From positions 1 to 59,361 of the forward strand of contig JBBSEW010000016.1 in assembly GCA_038239305.1 (NCBI GenBank): 59,361 bases of DNA, in the 5' to 3' direction. The stretch is from JALYUA01 sp038239305 (GTDB taxonomy: Bacteria; Acidobacteriota; Thermoanaerobaculia; UBA5066; Gp7-AA6). The notes under the pieces are model-generated. The model was not told where the DNA came from and did no database searches. It saw nothing but the letters and a program-made list of their open reading frames with translations. Position 1 is the stretch's first letter. The number at the start of each line of letters is the position of its first letter. The position numbers and the translations under genes were made by a program. Positions 44,904 through 53,726 of the stretch are shown one piece after another.

Positions 44904-46844
44904 TCAGAACACTCCGATCACGGCGAGGACGAGTGCCACGACCCCGAGAAAAAACGTCAGGGCGTAGTTGCGGACGTTGCCCGTCTGGAGGAACCGCAGC
45001 AGGTCCCCGGCGAGCTCGACGAGAAACGCCACGGCGTTTAAGATCCCGTCGATGACCAGCACGTCCACGACCTTCCAGAGGAACCAGGCGAGAGCGTGGA
45101 AAGGGCGCACGAAAAGCAGGTCGTAGAGCTCGTCGATCCGGAACTTGTCCCGCACGAGGGCATAGGTTCCGGGGAACGCGGCGGCCACCCGAGCGGGAAC
45201 TCGACCCTCTTGCTTCCCGTACCAGGTCCAGGCGAGGTACAGGCCGCCGGCGGCAACCGCCGTCGAGACCGCCATGAGGAGCCACTCGGTGCCGTGAGCC
45301 AGGACTCCGGTTTCCGCGTGGACCGAGGGAAGGGCGGGGAAGATCGGCGCCAGGAAGCGGCCGAACCGGTCTCCGCTTTCGGAGATCGCCGGCGGTAATC
45401 CGATCCATCCGCCGACGACCGACAGGATCGCCAGGACGATCAGGGGGAGAGTCATGGTGCGGGGCGACTCGTGGAGGTGGTGCTCCTGCTCGTGCGTCCC
45501 GCGAAATCCTCCCGTGAAGGTGAGCGAAACCAGCCGGAACATGTAGAACGCGGTCATGCCGGCGGTCAGGAGGCCGATGCCGAAGATCACGTTCCGATGC
45601 CCCTCGAAGGCCCCCGTGAGGATCGCGTCCTTCGAGAAGAATCCCGCGAGCGGGGGGATGCCCGAAAGGGCGAGCGTCGCGATCAGGAAGGTCCAGAACG
45701 TGACGGGCATTTTCGAGCGCAGCCCGCCCATCTTCCGCATGTCCTGTTCGCCGCCCATCGCGTGGATGACGGAGCCGGATCCGAGGAACAGGCACGCCTT
45801 GAAGAACGCGTGGGTCATGACGTGGAACATGCCGGCGACGTACGCGCCGACGCCGCAGGCGAGGAACATGTATCCGAGCTGCGACACGGTCGAGTAGGCG
45901 AGGACCTTCTTGATGTCGTTCTGCGCGAGGGCGATCGTGGCCGCGAAGATCGCCGTGACCGTCCCCACGATCGCGACGACGAGCATCGCGTCCGGGGCCA
46001 GGCGGAACAGCACGTTGCACCGGGTCACCATGTAGACACCCGCCGTCACCATTGTCGCCGCGTGGATCAGCGCCGAGACGGGCGTGGGACCAGCCATGGC
46101 ATCCGGGAGCCAGACGTAGAGAGGGACCTGCGCGCTTTTCCCGGCCGCGCCAACGAAGAGGCACAGGCAGGTGACCGTCAGATAAGGCGCAAACCGTCCG
46201 GGGTCCTCCGCCGCGGCGCCGAAGACGGTCGAAAAATCGAGGCTCCCGAAGAGGCGGAAGATGAAGAACATTCCGATCAGGAATCCAAAGTCCCCGATGC
46301 GGTTCACGACGAACGCTTTGCGCCCGGCGCTCGCGGCGTACTCCCGATCGTAGTAGTAGCCGATGAGGAGGTAGGAGCAGAGCCCGACGCCCTCCCATCC
46401 CACGAAAAGGATGAGGAAGTTGTTCCCGAGCACGAGGACGAGCATCGAGAACATGAAGAGGTTGAGGTAGGCGAAGTAGCGGGCGTACCCGGCGCCGGTC
46501 TCGTCGTGCGACATGTATCCGACCGAGTAGAGATGGATCAGGAAGCCCACGAAGGTGACGAAGGAAATCATGAGGGCCGACAACGGATCGAGCCTCAGGG
46601 AGATGTCCACCGAGAACGCGCCCGCCGTGATCCAGTCGGCGAGTTTCTCGACGACCGGGGCGTGGCTTCCGCCGAAAAAGGGAATGAGGCGCAGGAAGGC
46701 CGCGACGGTCGCGAGCGCGACGGAGCCCGGGCCGACGGCGGAGACGAACGTCTTGCCGAGCCGCTTGCCGAACAGCAGGCACAGCAGGAAGCCGGCGAGC
46801 GGCAGCGCCGGAATCAGCCAGAGCGGCGGAGAAAGGGAGGTCAC
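44904..46844 (-). CDS. nuoL: NADH-quinone oxidoreductase subunit L
   Basis: 646 residues with the typical core antiporter helices (WEGVGLCSYLLIGYY, SAQVPLYVWLPDAMAGPTPVSALIHAATMV in outline) and the long C-terminal lateral helix region. It carries the distal proton channel of complex I. GTG start; seven bases from the nuoK stop. Confidence 0.94.
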   Translation of the reverse strand: MTSLSPPLWLIPALPLAGFLLCLLFGKRLGKTFVSAVGPGSVALATVAAFLRLIPFFGGSHAPVVEKLADWITAGAFSVDISLRLDPLSALMISFVTFVGFLIHLYSVGYMSHDETGAGYARYFAYLNLFMFSMLVLVLGNNFLILFVGWEGVGLCSYLLIGYYYDREYAASAGRKAFVVNRIGDFGFLIGMFFIFRLFGSLDFSTVFGAAAEDPGRFAPYLTVTCLCLFVGAAGKSAQVPLYVWLPDAMAGPTPVSALIHAATMVTAGVYMVTRCNVLFRLAPDAMLVVAIVGTVTAIFAATIALAQNDIKKVLAYSTVSQLGYMFLACGVGAYVAGMFHVMTHAFFKACLFLGSGSVIHAMGGEQDMRKMGGLRSKMPVTFWTFLIATLALSGIPPLAGFFSKDAILTGAFEGHRNVIFGIGLLTAGMTAFYMFRLVSLTFTGGFRGTHEQEHHLHESPRTMTLPLIVLAILSVVGGWIGLPPAISESGDRFGRFLAPIFPALPSVHAETGVLAHGTEWLLMAVSTAVAAGGLYLAWTWYGKQEGRVPARVAAAFPGTYALVRDKFRIDELYDLLFVRPFHALAWFLWKVVDVLVIDGILNAVAFLVELAGDLLRFLQTGNVRNYALTFFLGVVALVLAVIGVF

Positions 46845-46851
46845 GGCCGGT

Positions 46852-47163
46852 TCACCATTTGAGGAGATGGATCTCGTTCACGTCGATCGTCTCCGTGTGG
46901 CGGAAAAGACTGACGAAGATCGCGAGCCCGACGGACGCCTCCGCGGCCGCGATGGCGATCACGAAGAAGACGACGATCTGGCCTTCGCGCGTTCCGAGCG
47001 CCGAACCATAGCCGATCAGGGCCAGGTTCGCGGCGTTCATCATCACCTCGATCGAAAGGAAAATCGAGATGGCGTTCTTGCGCAGGAGGGCGCCGGCGAG
47101 GCCGATCACGAAGAGCGCACCGGACGCGAGGAGCACGTCGTTCAAGGGAATGCCGCCGATCAT
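46852..47163 (-). CDS. nuoK: NADH-quinone oxidoreductase subunit K
   Basis: 103 residues, three helices. The conserved SIEVMMNAANLALIG segment holds the membrane glutamate used in proton transfer. ATG overlaps the nuoJ stop as ATGA. Confidence 0.94.
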   Translation of the reverse strand: MIGGIPLNDVLLASGALFVIGLAGALLRKNAISIFLSIEVMMNAANLALIGYGSALGTREGQIVVFFVIAIAAAEASVGLAIFVSLFRHTETIDVNEIHLLKW

Positions 47164-47675
47164 GTCTCCTCCTTCCGCGCGAGAACGAAGGCGCCCACGA
47201 GCGCCGCCAGCAGGAGAACCGAGAGGGCCTCGAAGGGGAGGAGATAGTCGGAGAAGAGAAGCCTCGCGAGGGGCGCAATCTCGCCGAGCCCGGCGCTCGC
47301 ACCCGCGCCCCGGATCTCCGCGCCGCTTCGCCGAAAAAGGGACAGGAGGAGGGCGGCAAAGACGATCAGCGCCGCGCCCGAAAGAAACGCCTGGATCGGC
47401 CGGCGGCCGACCGCGCCGCTCTCCGGGGCAACGTTCAAGAGCATCAGGACGAACAGGAAGAGGACGAGGATCGCCCCGGCATACACGATCACCTGCAGCG
47501 CCGCGATGAACGGTGCCGACAGGACGACGTAGGAAACCGCAAGGAAGAAGAACGCCACGACCACCGCGAGGACGCTCTTGACCGGATGCCGGTGGACGAC
47601 CATGAGGCCCGCGAAGAGCACGGCGACGATCGCGGCCACGTCGAAGACGATGCGGTCGGCGGGGAAGGCGCTCAC
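47160..47675 (-). CDS. nuoJ: NADH-quinone oxidoreductase subunit J
   Basis: 171 residues. The helix pair around APFIAALQVIVYAGAILVLFLF is the signature of NuoJ. I start at GTG 47675, which overlaps nuoH as GTGA; a longer frame upstream is antisense noise from nuoH. The subunit completes the membrane E-channel with NuoA, H and K. Confidence 0.92.
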   Translation of the reverse strand: MSAFPADRIVFDVAAIVAVLFAGLMVVHRHPVKSVLAVVVAFFFLAVSYVVLSAPFIAALQVIVYAGAILVLFLFVLMLLNVAPESGAVGRRPIQAFLSGAALIVFAALLLSLFRRSGAEIRGAGASAGLGEIAPLARLLFSDYLLPFEALSVLLLAALVGAFVLARKEET

Positions 47676-48718
47676 AGCCGGCCTCCCGCGACGAGGGCGG
47701 CGGTCCAGAAGAGGTTCACGAGCGAGGCGGGAAGGAGAACCTTCCAGCCGAGCTTCAAGAGCTGGTCGTAGCGGAACCGGGGAAGGGTCCAGCGGACCCA
47801 CACGAACACCCAGACGAAAAAGAGCGTCTTCGCCGCGAAGATCCCCATGGAGACGAGGCCACCGAGGACTCCGACGGGGTGAAAGCCGGGGAAGCTCCAG
47901 CCCCCGAAGAAGAGCGTCGTCGTCATCGCCGACGCGACGATCACGTTGATGTACTCCGCCATGAAGAACATCGCGAACTTCATCGACGAGTATTCGGTGT
48001 GGTATCCCGCGACGAGCTCGGCGTCCGCCTCGGGAAGGTCGAACGGCGTGCGGTTCGTCTCGGCGAAGGCGGAGACGAAGAAGACGATGAAGCCGAGAAA
48101 CTGCGGGATCACGTTCCAGCGGGGGATGAAGCCGAGCCACGGTGCTCCCGCCTGCGCGGCCACGACAGCAGGCAGTCGGAGCGAACCGGCGGAGAGGATC
48201 ACCGCGGCGCCGGCCGTGGTCATGGCCAGCTCGTACGAGATGATCTGCGCGCTCGAGCGGATGCCGCCCATCAGTGAGAACTTGTTGTTCGAGGCCCATC
48301 CGGCGAGCACGATCCCGTACACCGACAGCGAGGTGATTGCGAACACGTACAGCATCCCGATCGAGACGTCCGCGCCGATGAGAGGAACGTTCCGTCCCGC
48401 GATCGGGATCGAAGCGCCGTAGGGGATCACGGCGAAGGTCGTGAGCGCCGCAAAGACGGCGAGCGCGGGGGCGAGGAGGTACAGGCCGCGATCCACGTTT
48501 CCCGGGATTACGTCCTCCTTGAAGAAGAACTTGATGACGTCGGCGAGAGACTGCAGGAGCCCGAACGGCCCGACGCGGTTCGGTCCGGGCCGATCCTGGA
48601 TGAGCCCCGCGCCGCGGCGCTCCACCCACAGGAGGAAAGGCACGAATCCGAGGATCGCGACGATCGGCGTGAAGACGCGCGCGGCGATCAGGACCCAGTC
48701 GAGGAGCGCGTCGCTCAG
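47672..48718 (-). CDS. nuoH: NADH-quinone oxidoreductase subunit H, probable CTG start
   Basis: 348 residues if begun at CTG 48718. This codon overlaps the nuoG stop as CTGA and restores the first transmembrane helix (LLDWVLIAARVFTPIVAILGF); the only ATG/GTG/TTG start nearer (GTG 48643) would delete that helix, which no NuoH lacks. DRPGPNRVGPFGLLQ, FAETNRTPFDLPEADAELV and YHTEYSSMKF are canonical quinone-chamber and E-channel motifs. Confidence 0.9.
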   Translation of the reverse strand: MSDALLDWVLIAARVFTPIVAILGFVPFLLWVERRGAGLIQDRPGPNRVGPFGLLQSLADVIKFFFKEDVIPGNVDRGLYLLAPALAVFAALTTFAVIPYGASIPIAGRNVPLIGADVSIGMLYVFAITSLSVYGIVLAGWASNNKFSLMGGIRSSAQIISYELAMTTAGAAVILSAGSLRLPAVVAAQAGAPWLGFIPRWNVIPQFLGFIVFFVSAFAETNRTPFDLPEADAELVAGYHTEYSSMKFAMFFMAEYINVIVASAMTTTLFFGGWSFPGFHPVGVLGGLVSMGIFAAKTLFFVWVFVWVRWTLPRFRYDQLLKLGWKVLLPASLVNLFWTAALVAGGRL

Positions 48719-50460
48719 ACCGCCCCCGTCTTGACGAAGAGGCCCTTCTTGAGGAGTCCGCCGCCGGCCAGCTCCGACTCCGTCACGTGGTCGTAACCAT
48801 GCACCTCGGCCTGGATCAGGCGGCGCAGGTCAGCCGGTTTCCAGTCCCGGTCGCCATAGCGCAGCGCTTCCGCGAGAAGCAGGATGAGCTCCCACGCGGC
48901 GCGGATCGGCGGCCGCGGCAGGAAAGCCCGGTCGAACCGCTGGACGCGGCCCTGCACATTGGTGAACGTGCCTTCCTTCTCCGCGAGGGAGGACGCGGGG
49001 AGCACGACGTCGGCGGCGCGAGTCAGGGAATTCTCCCGGGTGCCGGCCACGGCGAGAAAGCGGGCGCGCCGGAGGATGGCCACGACGGCCGGGTCGTCGG
49101 CGCGTGCCGCGAAGGCCGCGTCGGCGACGAAAACGACCTCGGGCGAGGCCTTGCCGGCGAGGATGTCCTCGAGGCCGAATCCGCCGGGGCCGGGCGCCAT
49201 GCCCATGTCCTGCGCGCCGGCGAAGTTCGCGGCGGCGTGATCGCCCTCGAGCCACTCCGTCTTCGACTTCATCCGGCGCACGCGCGACTTGTCGACGACG
49301 GCGTCGCGGTTGGAGCATCCGAGATGGTCGGCGAGCTTGCGCAGAAGGAAGTTCTCTTCATTCGAGAGGTTCGCGGATCCGAGGAAAAAGAGGCCCTTCG
49401 GTCCCGCGCCGTCGATCGTCGTGGAAATCTCGGCGGCGATGCGCTGGATCGCCAGGGGGACGATCGCCGCGGCCGCTTCGCCCTTCTCCCGAATCGCGGC
49501 TTTTTCGATGTCCCGCTGGTTGAGGGTCTCCGACGAGAAGCGGCCGTAGTCGCACAGCCAGTAGTCGTTGACCTCCGGATTCAAGCGGGGGAGGAAGCGG
49601 TACACCGTCGAATCCTTCGACTCGATGGAGACGTTGCAGCCGATGTTGCATCCGGGGCAGACGGACGGGGTCTTCTCGAGATACCAGACCCGGCGCCGGA
49701 ACCGGAACTCCCGGGCCGTGAGCGCTCCGACGGGGCAGACGTCCGCCGCGCACGCCGACCAGTCGTTGGCGAGAGGTTTTCCGTCATGCGTCCAGACGAG
49801 CGTGCGCCCGCCGCGGTCGAGAAACGTGAGCTCGCCCGTTCCGGCGATCTCCTGGCAGAACCGGATGCAGCGCGTGCACTGGATGCAGCGCGTCATGTCG
49901 GCGATCACGTGCGGGCCGATCAGCGTGCGGTCGAAACCCGGGTACTGCCGCTTCTTTTCGTCGTACTCGGATTTCTGATCACCGTACCCGAAAGAGTTGT
50001 CCTGGAGCTTGCACTCCCCGGCCTGGTCGCAGATCGGGCAGTCGAGGGGATGGTTGATGAGGAGGAACTCCATGTTCGCGGCGCGCGACTGGACGACCTT
50101 CTCCGTCTTCGTCTGGATGGAGAGGCCGTCCTTGAGAGGCGTCGTGCACGCGGCCTGGATCTTCGGGATGCCATCCACCTCGACGAGGCACATCCGGCAC
50201 TGCCCGACGACCGTCAGGCGCGGATGGAAGCAGAAATGCGGGATCTCGATGCCGGCGAGCTTGGCCGCCTCGATCAGGTTGATGTTCTTCGGCACCTCGA
50301 TCGGTGCGCCGTCGAAGAGAACGGTGAACGTGTCCTTGGCGGGAGGTGGCGCGGCGCCGGGCGGCGTGCCGGCCCCGCCGGAAGGATTCGCGGGACTCAC
50401 GGGGCCGCCCGGTTTCGGGTCGGCGCCTCCCGCCGGGCTCTTCGGATCGGCCGCGCTCAC
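48715..50460 (-). CDS. nuoG: NADH-quinone oxidoreductase subunit G
   Basis: 581 residues. An unusually Pro/Gly/Ala-rich N-terminal lead (about 1-40) precedes the 2Fe-2S domain with CRMCLVEV, the His-Cys3 cluster in ADMTRCIQCTRCIRFC, and a 4Fe-4S motif CPGCNIGC. The C-terminal molybdopterin-fold half is reduced relative to the ~900-residue E. coli protein. GTG start overlaps nuoF as GTGA. Confidence 0.92.
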   Translation of the reverse strand: MSAADPKSPAGGADPKPGGPVSPANPSGGAGTPPGAAPPPAKDTFTVLFDGAPIEVPKNINLIEAAKLAGIEIPHFCFHPRLTVVGQCRMCLVEVDGIPKIQAACTTPLKDGLSIQTKTEKVVQSRAANMEFLLINHPLDCPICDQAGECKLQDNSFGYGDQKSEYDEKKRQYPGFDRTLIGPHVIADMTRCIQCTRCIRFCQEIAGTGELTFLDRGGRTLVWTHDGKPLANDWSACAADVCPVGALTAREFRFRRRVWYLEKTPSVCPGCNIGCNVSIESKDSTVYRFLPRLNPEVNDYWLCDYGRFSSETLNQRDIEKAAIREKGEAAAAIVPLAIQRIAAEISTTIDGAGPKGLFFLGSANLSNEENFLLRKLADHLGCSNRDAVVDKSRVRRMKSKTEWLEGDHAAANFAGAQDMGMAPGPGGFGLEDILAGKASPEVVFVADAAFAARADDPAVVAILRRARFLAVAGTRENSLTRAADVVLPASSLAEKEGTFTNVQGRVQRFDRAFLPRPPIRAAWELILLLAEALRYGDRDWKPADLRRLIQAEVHGYDHVTESELAGGGLLKKGLFVKTGAV

Positions 50461-51815
50461 GCGGTCACCAGCGCCTTCGCGGCCCGCACCGGAGATCCTG
50501 CGACGGAGCGGTTCGCTCCCGGCCCGACCATGCAGCGCTTTTCGGTGACGTGGTATCGGAACTCGTCGCGGAACTTGCCGATGGAAGAGAGCACCGGCGC
50601 GATGGCGGCGTCCGCGAACACGCAGATCGTCATGCCGTTCGCCATCTGATTGGAGATCCGCTCGAGGAGGTCGATGTCCTCCATCCGGCCCTCTCCCTCC
50701 TCGATCCGGCTCACGACGCGGTTCAACCACGGCGTGCCCTCGCGGCACGGGGTGCACTGCCCGCACGACTCATGCGCGAAAAATTTCGTCAGGTTCTGCG
50801 CCGCGTTGACGATGCACGTGTCCTCGTTCATGACGATGATCGCCGCGGAACCGAGCATCGACTTCTTCGCCGCCAGACCGTCGAAGTCGAGCGGACAATC
50901 CTCGATCTCGTCCGCCGTGAGCATCGCGGCAGAGGCGCCTCCCGGAATGACGGCTTTGACTTTCCGTCCGCCCTTCATCCCCCGGGCGTAGGCGTCTCCG
51001 AAGATGAGGTCCTTCAGTTGGAGCCCCATCGGCGCCTCGTATACGCCGCCGCGGTTGACGGCGCCGGAGATGCAGTACAGCTTCGGGCCGGAGTTCTTCT
51101 CGTTGCGCCCGATCTTGAGGAACCACTCCCAGCCCCGGTTGATGATCGGCACGACGCACGCGAGGGTCTCGACGTTGTTGACGATCGTCGGCGCCGCGAA
51201 AACTCCCGACACCGCGGGAAATGGCGGTTTGATGCGCGGCTGCCCGCGCTTGCCTTCGAGGCTTTCGATCAGGCCGGTCTCCTCGCCGCAGATGTACGCG
51301 CCCGCGCCGCGGTGGACCCAGATGTCGAGCGAGTACCCGGACCCGAGGATGTTCTCGCCGAGGAAACCCTCCTGGCGCGCTTCGTCGAGCGCCGCGTCGA
51401 GGACACGGGCGCCGAGATAGAACTCGCCGCGGATGTAGATGTAGGCCGTGCGGCACCGCAGGGCATAAGCGGACAGGATCATTCCCTCGATGAGCAGGTG
51501 CGGATCCTCCTCCATCAGGAGGCGGTCCTTGAACGTGCCCGGCTCCGACTCGTCCGCGTTGCAGAGGAGATAGACGGGCTTGCCCTTCGTGTCCTTCGGG
51601 ACGAATCCCCACTTCACGCCCGTCGGGAACCCGGCACCGCCGCGGCCGCGCAGGCCGGCTTTCTTCACCTCTTCCGTCACTTTCTCGGGCGTCCAGCCGC
51701 CGGTCAGGACCGTGCGGAGTGCCTTGTAGCCGCCATCCTCGACGTAGCCGCGGATCGCCCGGGAATTCTCCTTCCCGACGCGCGCGAGGAGAACCTTTTC
51801 GTCAGACATGGGCAC
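50457..51815 (-). CDS. nuoF: NADH-quinone oxidoreductase subunit F
   Basis: 452 residues. RGRGGAGFPTGVKW binds NADH, NADESEPGTFKDR holds the FMN, and ESCGQCTPCREGT carries the N3 4Fe-4S cluster. It is the electron entry point of complex I. A second ATG two codons later (51809) is equally good. It sits 39 bases after nuoE. Confidence 0.95.
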   Translation of the reverse strand: MPMSDEKVLLARVGKENSRAIRGYVEDGGYKALRTVLTGGWTPEKVTEEVKKAGLRGRGGAGFPTGVKWGFVPKDTKGKPVYLLCNADESEPGTFKDRLLMEEDPHLLIEGMILSAYALRCRTAYIYIRGEFYLGARVLDAALDEARQEGFLGENILGSGYSLDIWVHRGAGAYICGEETGLIESLEGKRGQPRIKPPFPAVSGVFAAPTIVNNVETLACVVPIINRGWEWFLKIGRNEKNSGPKLYCISGAVNRGGVYEAPMGLQLKDLIFGDAYARGMKGGRKVKAVIPGGASAAMLTADEIEDCPLDFDGLAAKKSMLGSAAIIVMNEDTCIVNAAQNLTKFFAHESCGQCTPCREGTPWLNRVVSRIEEGEGRMEDIDLLERISNQMANGMTICVFADAAIAPVLSSIGKFRDEFRYHVTEKRCMVGPGANRSVAGSPVRAAKALVTA

Positions 51816-51854
51816 GGGCGTGGGCAGCGGTCGCGGAACGCATCGTAGACGGCC

Positions 51855-52367
51855 TCATTTCGAGAGCTGGTCGAGGAGGCCGTCGAGCTTCTTCTCGTCG
51901 ACGGGCTCGTAGTAGGTGTCGTTGATCATGATCGACGGCGCGCGATCGCAGCCCGCGATGCATTCGACCTCGACCACCGTGAACTTTCCGTCGGCCGAGG
52001 TCTCCTCGAGCCCGACGCCGAGCCGCTTCCGGCAGTGCTCGATCAGACTTTCGGCGCCCGCGAGATGGCAGGAGAGCGAGGTGCACACCTGGATCAGGCT
52101 CTTTCCGACCGGATGCAGGTTGTACATCGTGTAGAACGTGAGGACTCCGTCGACATGGGCGGGCGTCAAGTCCAGGATCCGCGCGACTTCTTCGGCGGCC
52201 TCCTTCGAGATCCAGCCCCACGTCTCCTGGGCGACCCAGAGAACCGGCAGCAGGGCGGCCTGCTTCGTCGGGTAACGCGCGAGAATGCGGTCGATCCTCA
52301 GGCGGGCCTCGGGCGGAAACTCCGCGGGGCTGCCGGATTCCTCGACGGAGTAGCGGCGGTGGCTCAC
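51855..52367 (-). CDS. nuoE: NADH-quinone oxidoreductase subunit E
   Basis: 170 residues with the thioredoxin-like 2Fe-2S fold: CTSLSCHLAGA and ECIAGCDRAPS give the four ligands of N1a. GTG 52367 overlaps nuoA as GTGA. It pairs with NuoF in the NADH module. Confidence 0.94.
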   Translation of the reverse strand: MSHRRYSVEESGSPAEFPPEARLRIDRILARYPTKQAALLPVLWVAQETWGWISKEAAEEVARILDLTPAHVDGVLTFYTMYNLHPVGKSLIQVCTSLSCHLAGAESLIEHCRKRLGVGLEETSADGKFTVVEVECIAGCDRAPSIMINDTYYEPVDEKKLDGLLDQLSK

Positions 52368-52717
52368 AGGTCGAACGCCCCCTTCTTCCAGATGTAGGCG
52401 TAGCCGACCGCGAGGATCGCCAGGAACGCGAGCATCTCCGCCAGGAGGCCGGGACCCCCCGTGCGGAAGACCATTGCCCAGGGGTAGAGGAAGGCGATTT
52501 CGACGTCGAAGAGGATGAAGATCATGGCGATCACGAAAAACTTGATCGAGACGCGCTTGTGGGAAGCGTCGAGAAGCGGAACGCCGCTTTCGTATGTCGA
52601 CTGCTTCGCGCGCGTCCTCAATCGGGGACCGAGCACCGCCGAAAGGAGCAGAATGACCACGGCGATGCCGACCGCCACCGCCATGAGAAGCAGAATGGGA
52701 ACGTAGTCCCGTACCAT
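52364..52717 (-). CDS. nuoA: NADH-quinone oxidoreductase subunit A, first gene of the nuo operon
   Basis: 117 residues, three helices. KRVSIKFFVIAMIFILFDVEIAFLYPWA is diagnostic in outline (FDVE acidic motif). A GGAAGGGGG-type purine stretch precedes the ATG by 13 bases, and a Rex box lies about 30 bases upstream. In most genomes nuoB, C and D follow; here nuoE follows directly. Confidence 0.94.
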   Translation of the reverse strand: MVRDYVPILLLMAVAVGIAVVILLLSAVLGPRLRTRAKQSTYESGVPLLDASHKRVSIKFFVIAMIFILFDVEIAFLYPWAMVFRTGGPGLLAEMLAFLAILAVGYAYIWKKGAFDL

Positions 52718-52747
52718 CGCGTGCCCGAACCCCCTTCCGTCCGAAGC

Positions 52748-52765
52748 GTGTGAACTTTTTCACAA
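52748..52765 (-). promoter_or_regulatory. Rex operator upstream of nuoA
   Basis: On the minus strand the site reads TTGTGAAaaagTTCACAc, a match to the Rex consensus TTGTGAA-N4-TTCACAA in all but the last base. It lies 31 bases before nuoA. A TTGACT (-35-like, 52777-52782 complement) is 11 bases upstream of the box, so a bound repressor would cover the expected -10 region. Together with rex at the end of the operon this predicts NAD-dependent autorepression. Confidence 0.85.
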
Positions 52766-52804
52766 GCCTCCGGGTGAGTCAACGACGAGCTGTCGCGGTG
52801 GGGG

Positions 52805-52895
52805 TTATCCGCTATCCGCTATCCGTTATCCGTTATCCGTTATCCGCTATCCGTCTTCCGTTGTCCGTTGTCCGTTGTCCGTTGTCCGTTGTACG
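52805..52895. repeat. Heptamer tandem array between nuoA and a glycosyltransferase gene
   Basis: Thirteen 7-base units run without gaps: seven of TTATCCG/CTATCCG, one TCTTCCG, then TTGTCCG units and TTGTACG. It is the most regular array in the window and sits between two divergent promoters. Confidence 0.9.
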
Positions 52896-52958
52896 TCATC
52901 CCTTCCGAATCTCGATCTGTCGAACCACCCGGGCCCGGAAGCCAGCGGACAGCGCGAC

Positions 52959-52964
52959 TAAGAT
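52959..52964 (+). promoter_or_regulatory. -10-like box TAAGAT close to the start codon
   Basis: Nine bases separate it from the ATG at 52974, so the mRNA would have almost no leader. Confidence 0.4.
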
Positions 52965-52973
52965 CGCGACGCG

Positions 52974-53651
52974 ATGACAGCTCCATTCCTCCCGATCGGC
53001 CTGGTGCCGGCCTACCAGGCGGCCCAGACCGTCGGCGATGTCGTGCGGGGACTTCGCCAGTACCTGCCGCGCGTGCTCGTCGTCGACGACGGTTCGACGG
53101 ACGGGACCGGGGAGGCGGCGCGGGGCGCGGGCGCCGAGGTTCTGCGTCTCCCCGTCAATTCGGGAAAGGGGAGCGCGATCCGCGCGGGGCTCGTTCCGCT
53201 CCTGGCCTCGGGTGCGACGCATGTGGCGTTTGTCGACGCCGACGCGCAGCACGACCCGGAGGACCTTCCCGGGCTTCTCGAAGCCGCCCGCGCCGGCGAC
53301 CGTTTCGTCATCGGCTCGCGGGCCGGCGAAGCGGACCGGATTCCGGCCGTGCGTCACCGGACGAACGAGATCGGCGGGCGGATCCTGAGCCGGATGACGG
53401 GTCTCGAAGTGGAGGACGGCCAATCGGGTTTCCGGGTCATCGAAGCGGATCTGCTGCGCCGGCTCGAGCTCTCTTCGAAGGGCTACATGATCGAGACGGA
53501 GATTCTCCTGAAAGCGGCGCCGCTCCTTGACCGGATCCGGAGCGTCCCGATCCGCGCGGTGTACGGAGGCCCGTCACACTTCCGGCCGTTCCGCGACACG
53601 TGGATCATTTCGTGGGGCGCCGTCTACTACAAGGTGTTCGAGGTCGAGTGA
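52974..53651 (+). CDS. GT2 glycosyltransferase (dolichyl-phosphate-mannose-synthase-like)
   Basis: 225 residues, GT-A fold, no C-terminal membrane helices. VPAYQAAQTV, VVDDGSTDGT and the metal-binding DADAQHDPEDL are clear; SGFRVIEADLL and the GYMIETEILLKA motif are typical of DPMS-type enzymes that load sugar onto polyprenyl phosphate. It is likely an envelope glycan enzyme, in line with the deacetylase gene 75 bases downstream. Confidence 0.85.
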   Translation: MTAPFLPIGLVPAYQAAQTVGDVVRGLRQYLPRVLVVDDGSTDGTGEAARGAGAEVLRLPVNSGKGSAIRAGLVPLLASGATHVAFVDADAQHDPEDLPGLLEAARAGDRFVIGSRAGEADRIPAVRHRTNEIGGRILSRMTGLEVEDGQSGFRVIEADLLRRLELSSKGYMIETEILLKAAPLLDRIRSVPIRAVYGGPSHFRPFRDTWIISWGAVYYKVFEVE

Positions 53652-53711
53652 GGCGGGTCGTAGTACGGTGTCCGGCGGGCTCGTGGCCGGGGCCGAAGCC
53701 CGATGGAGCCT

Positions 53712-53717
53712 TAGAAT
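53712..53717 (+). promoter_or_regulatory. -10-like box TAGAAT close to the start codon
   Basis: Nine bases separate it from the ATG at 53727; leader would be nearly absent. Confidence 0.4.
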
Positions 53718-53726
53718 CCACCATCC

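Noticed and set aside
43340..46862. Very long rightward frames across the nuo genes
   Set aside because: They are antisense images of nuoM and nuoL (runs of Glu/Arg/Asp/His without fold motifs), while the leftward frames match complex I subunits throughout.
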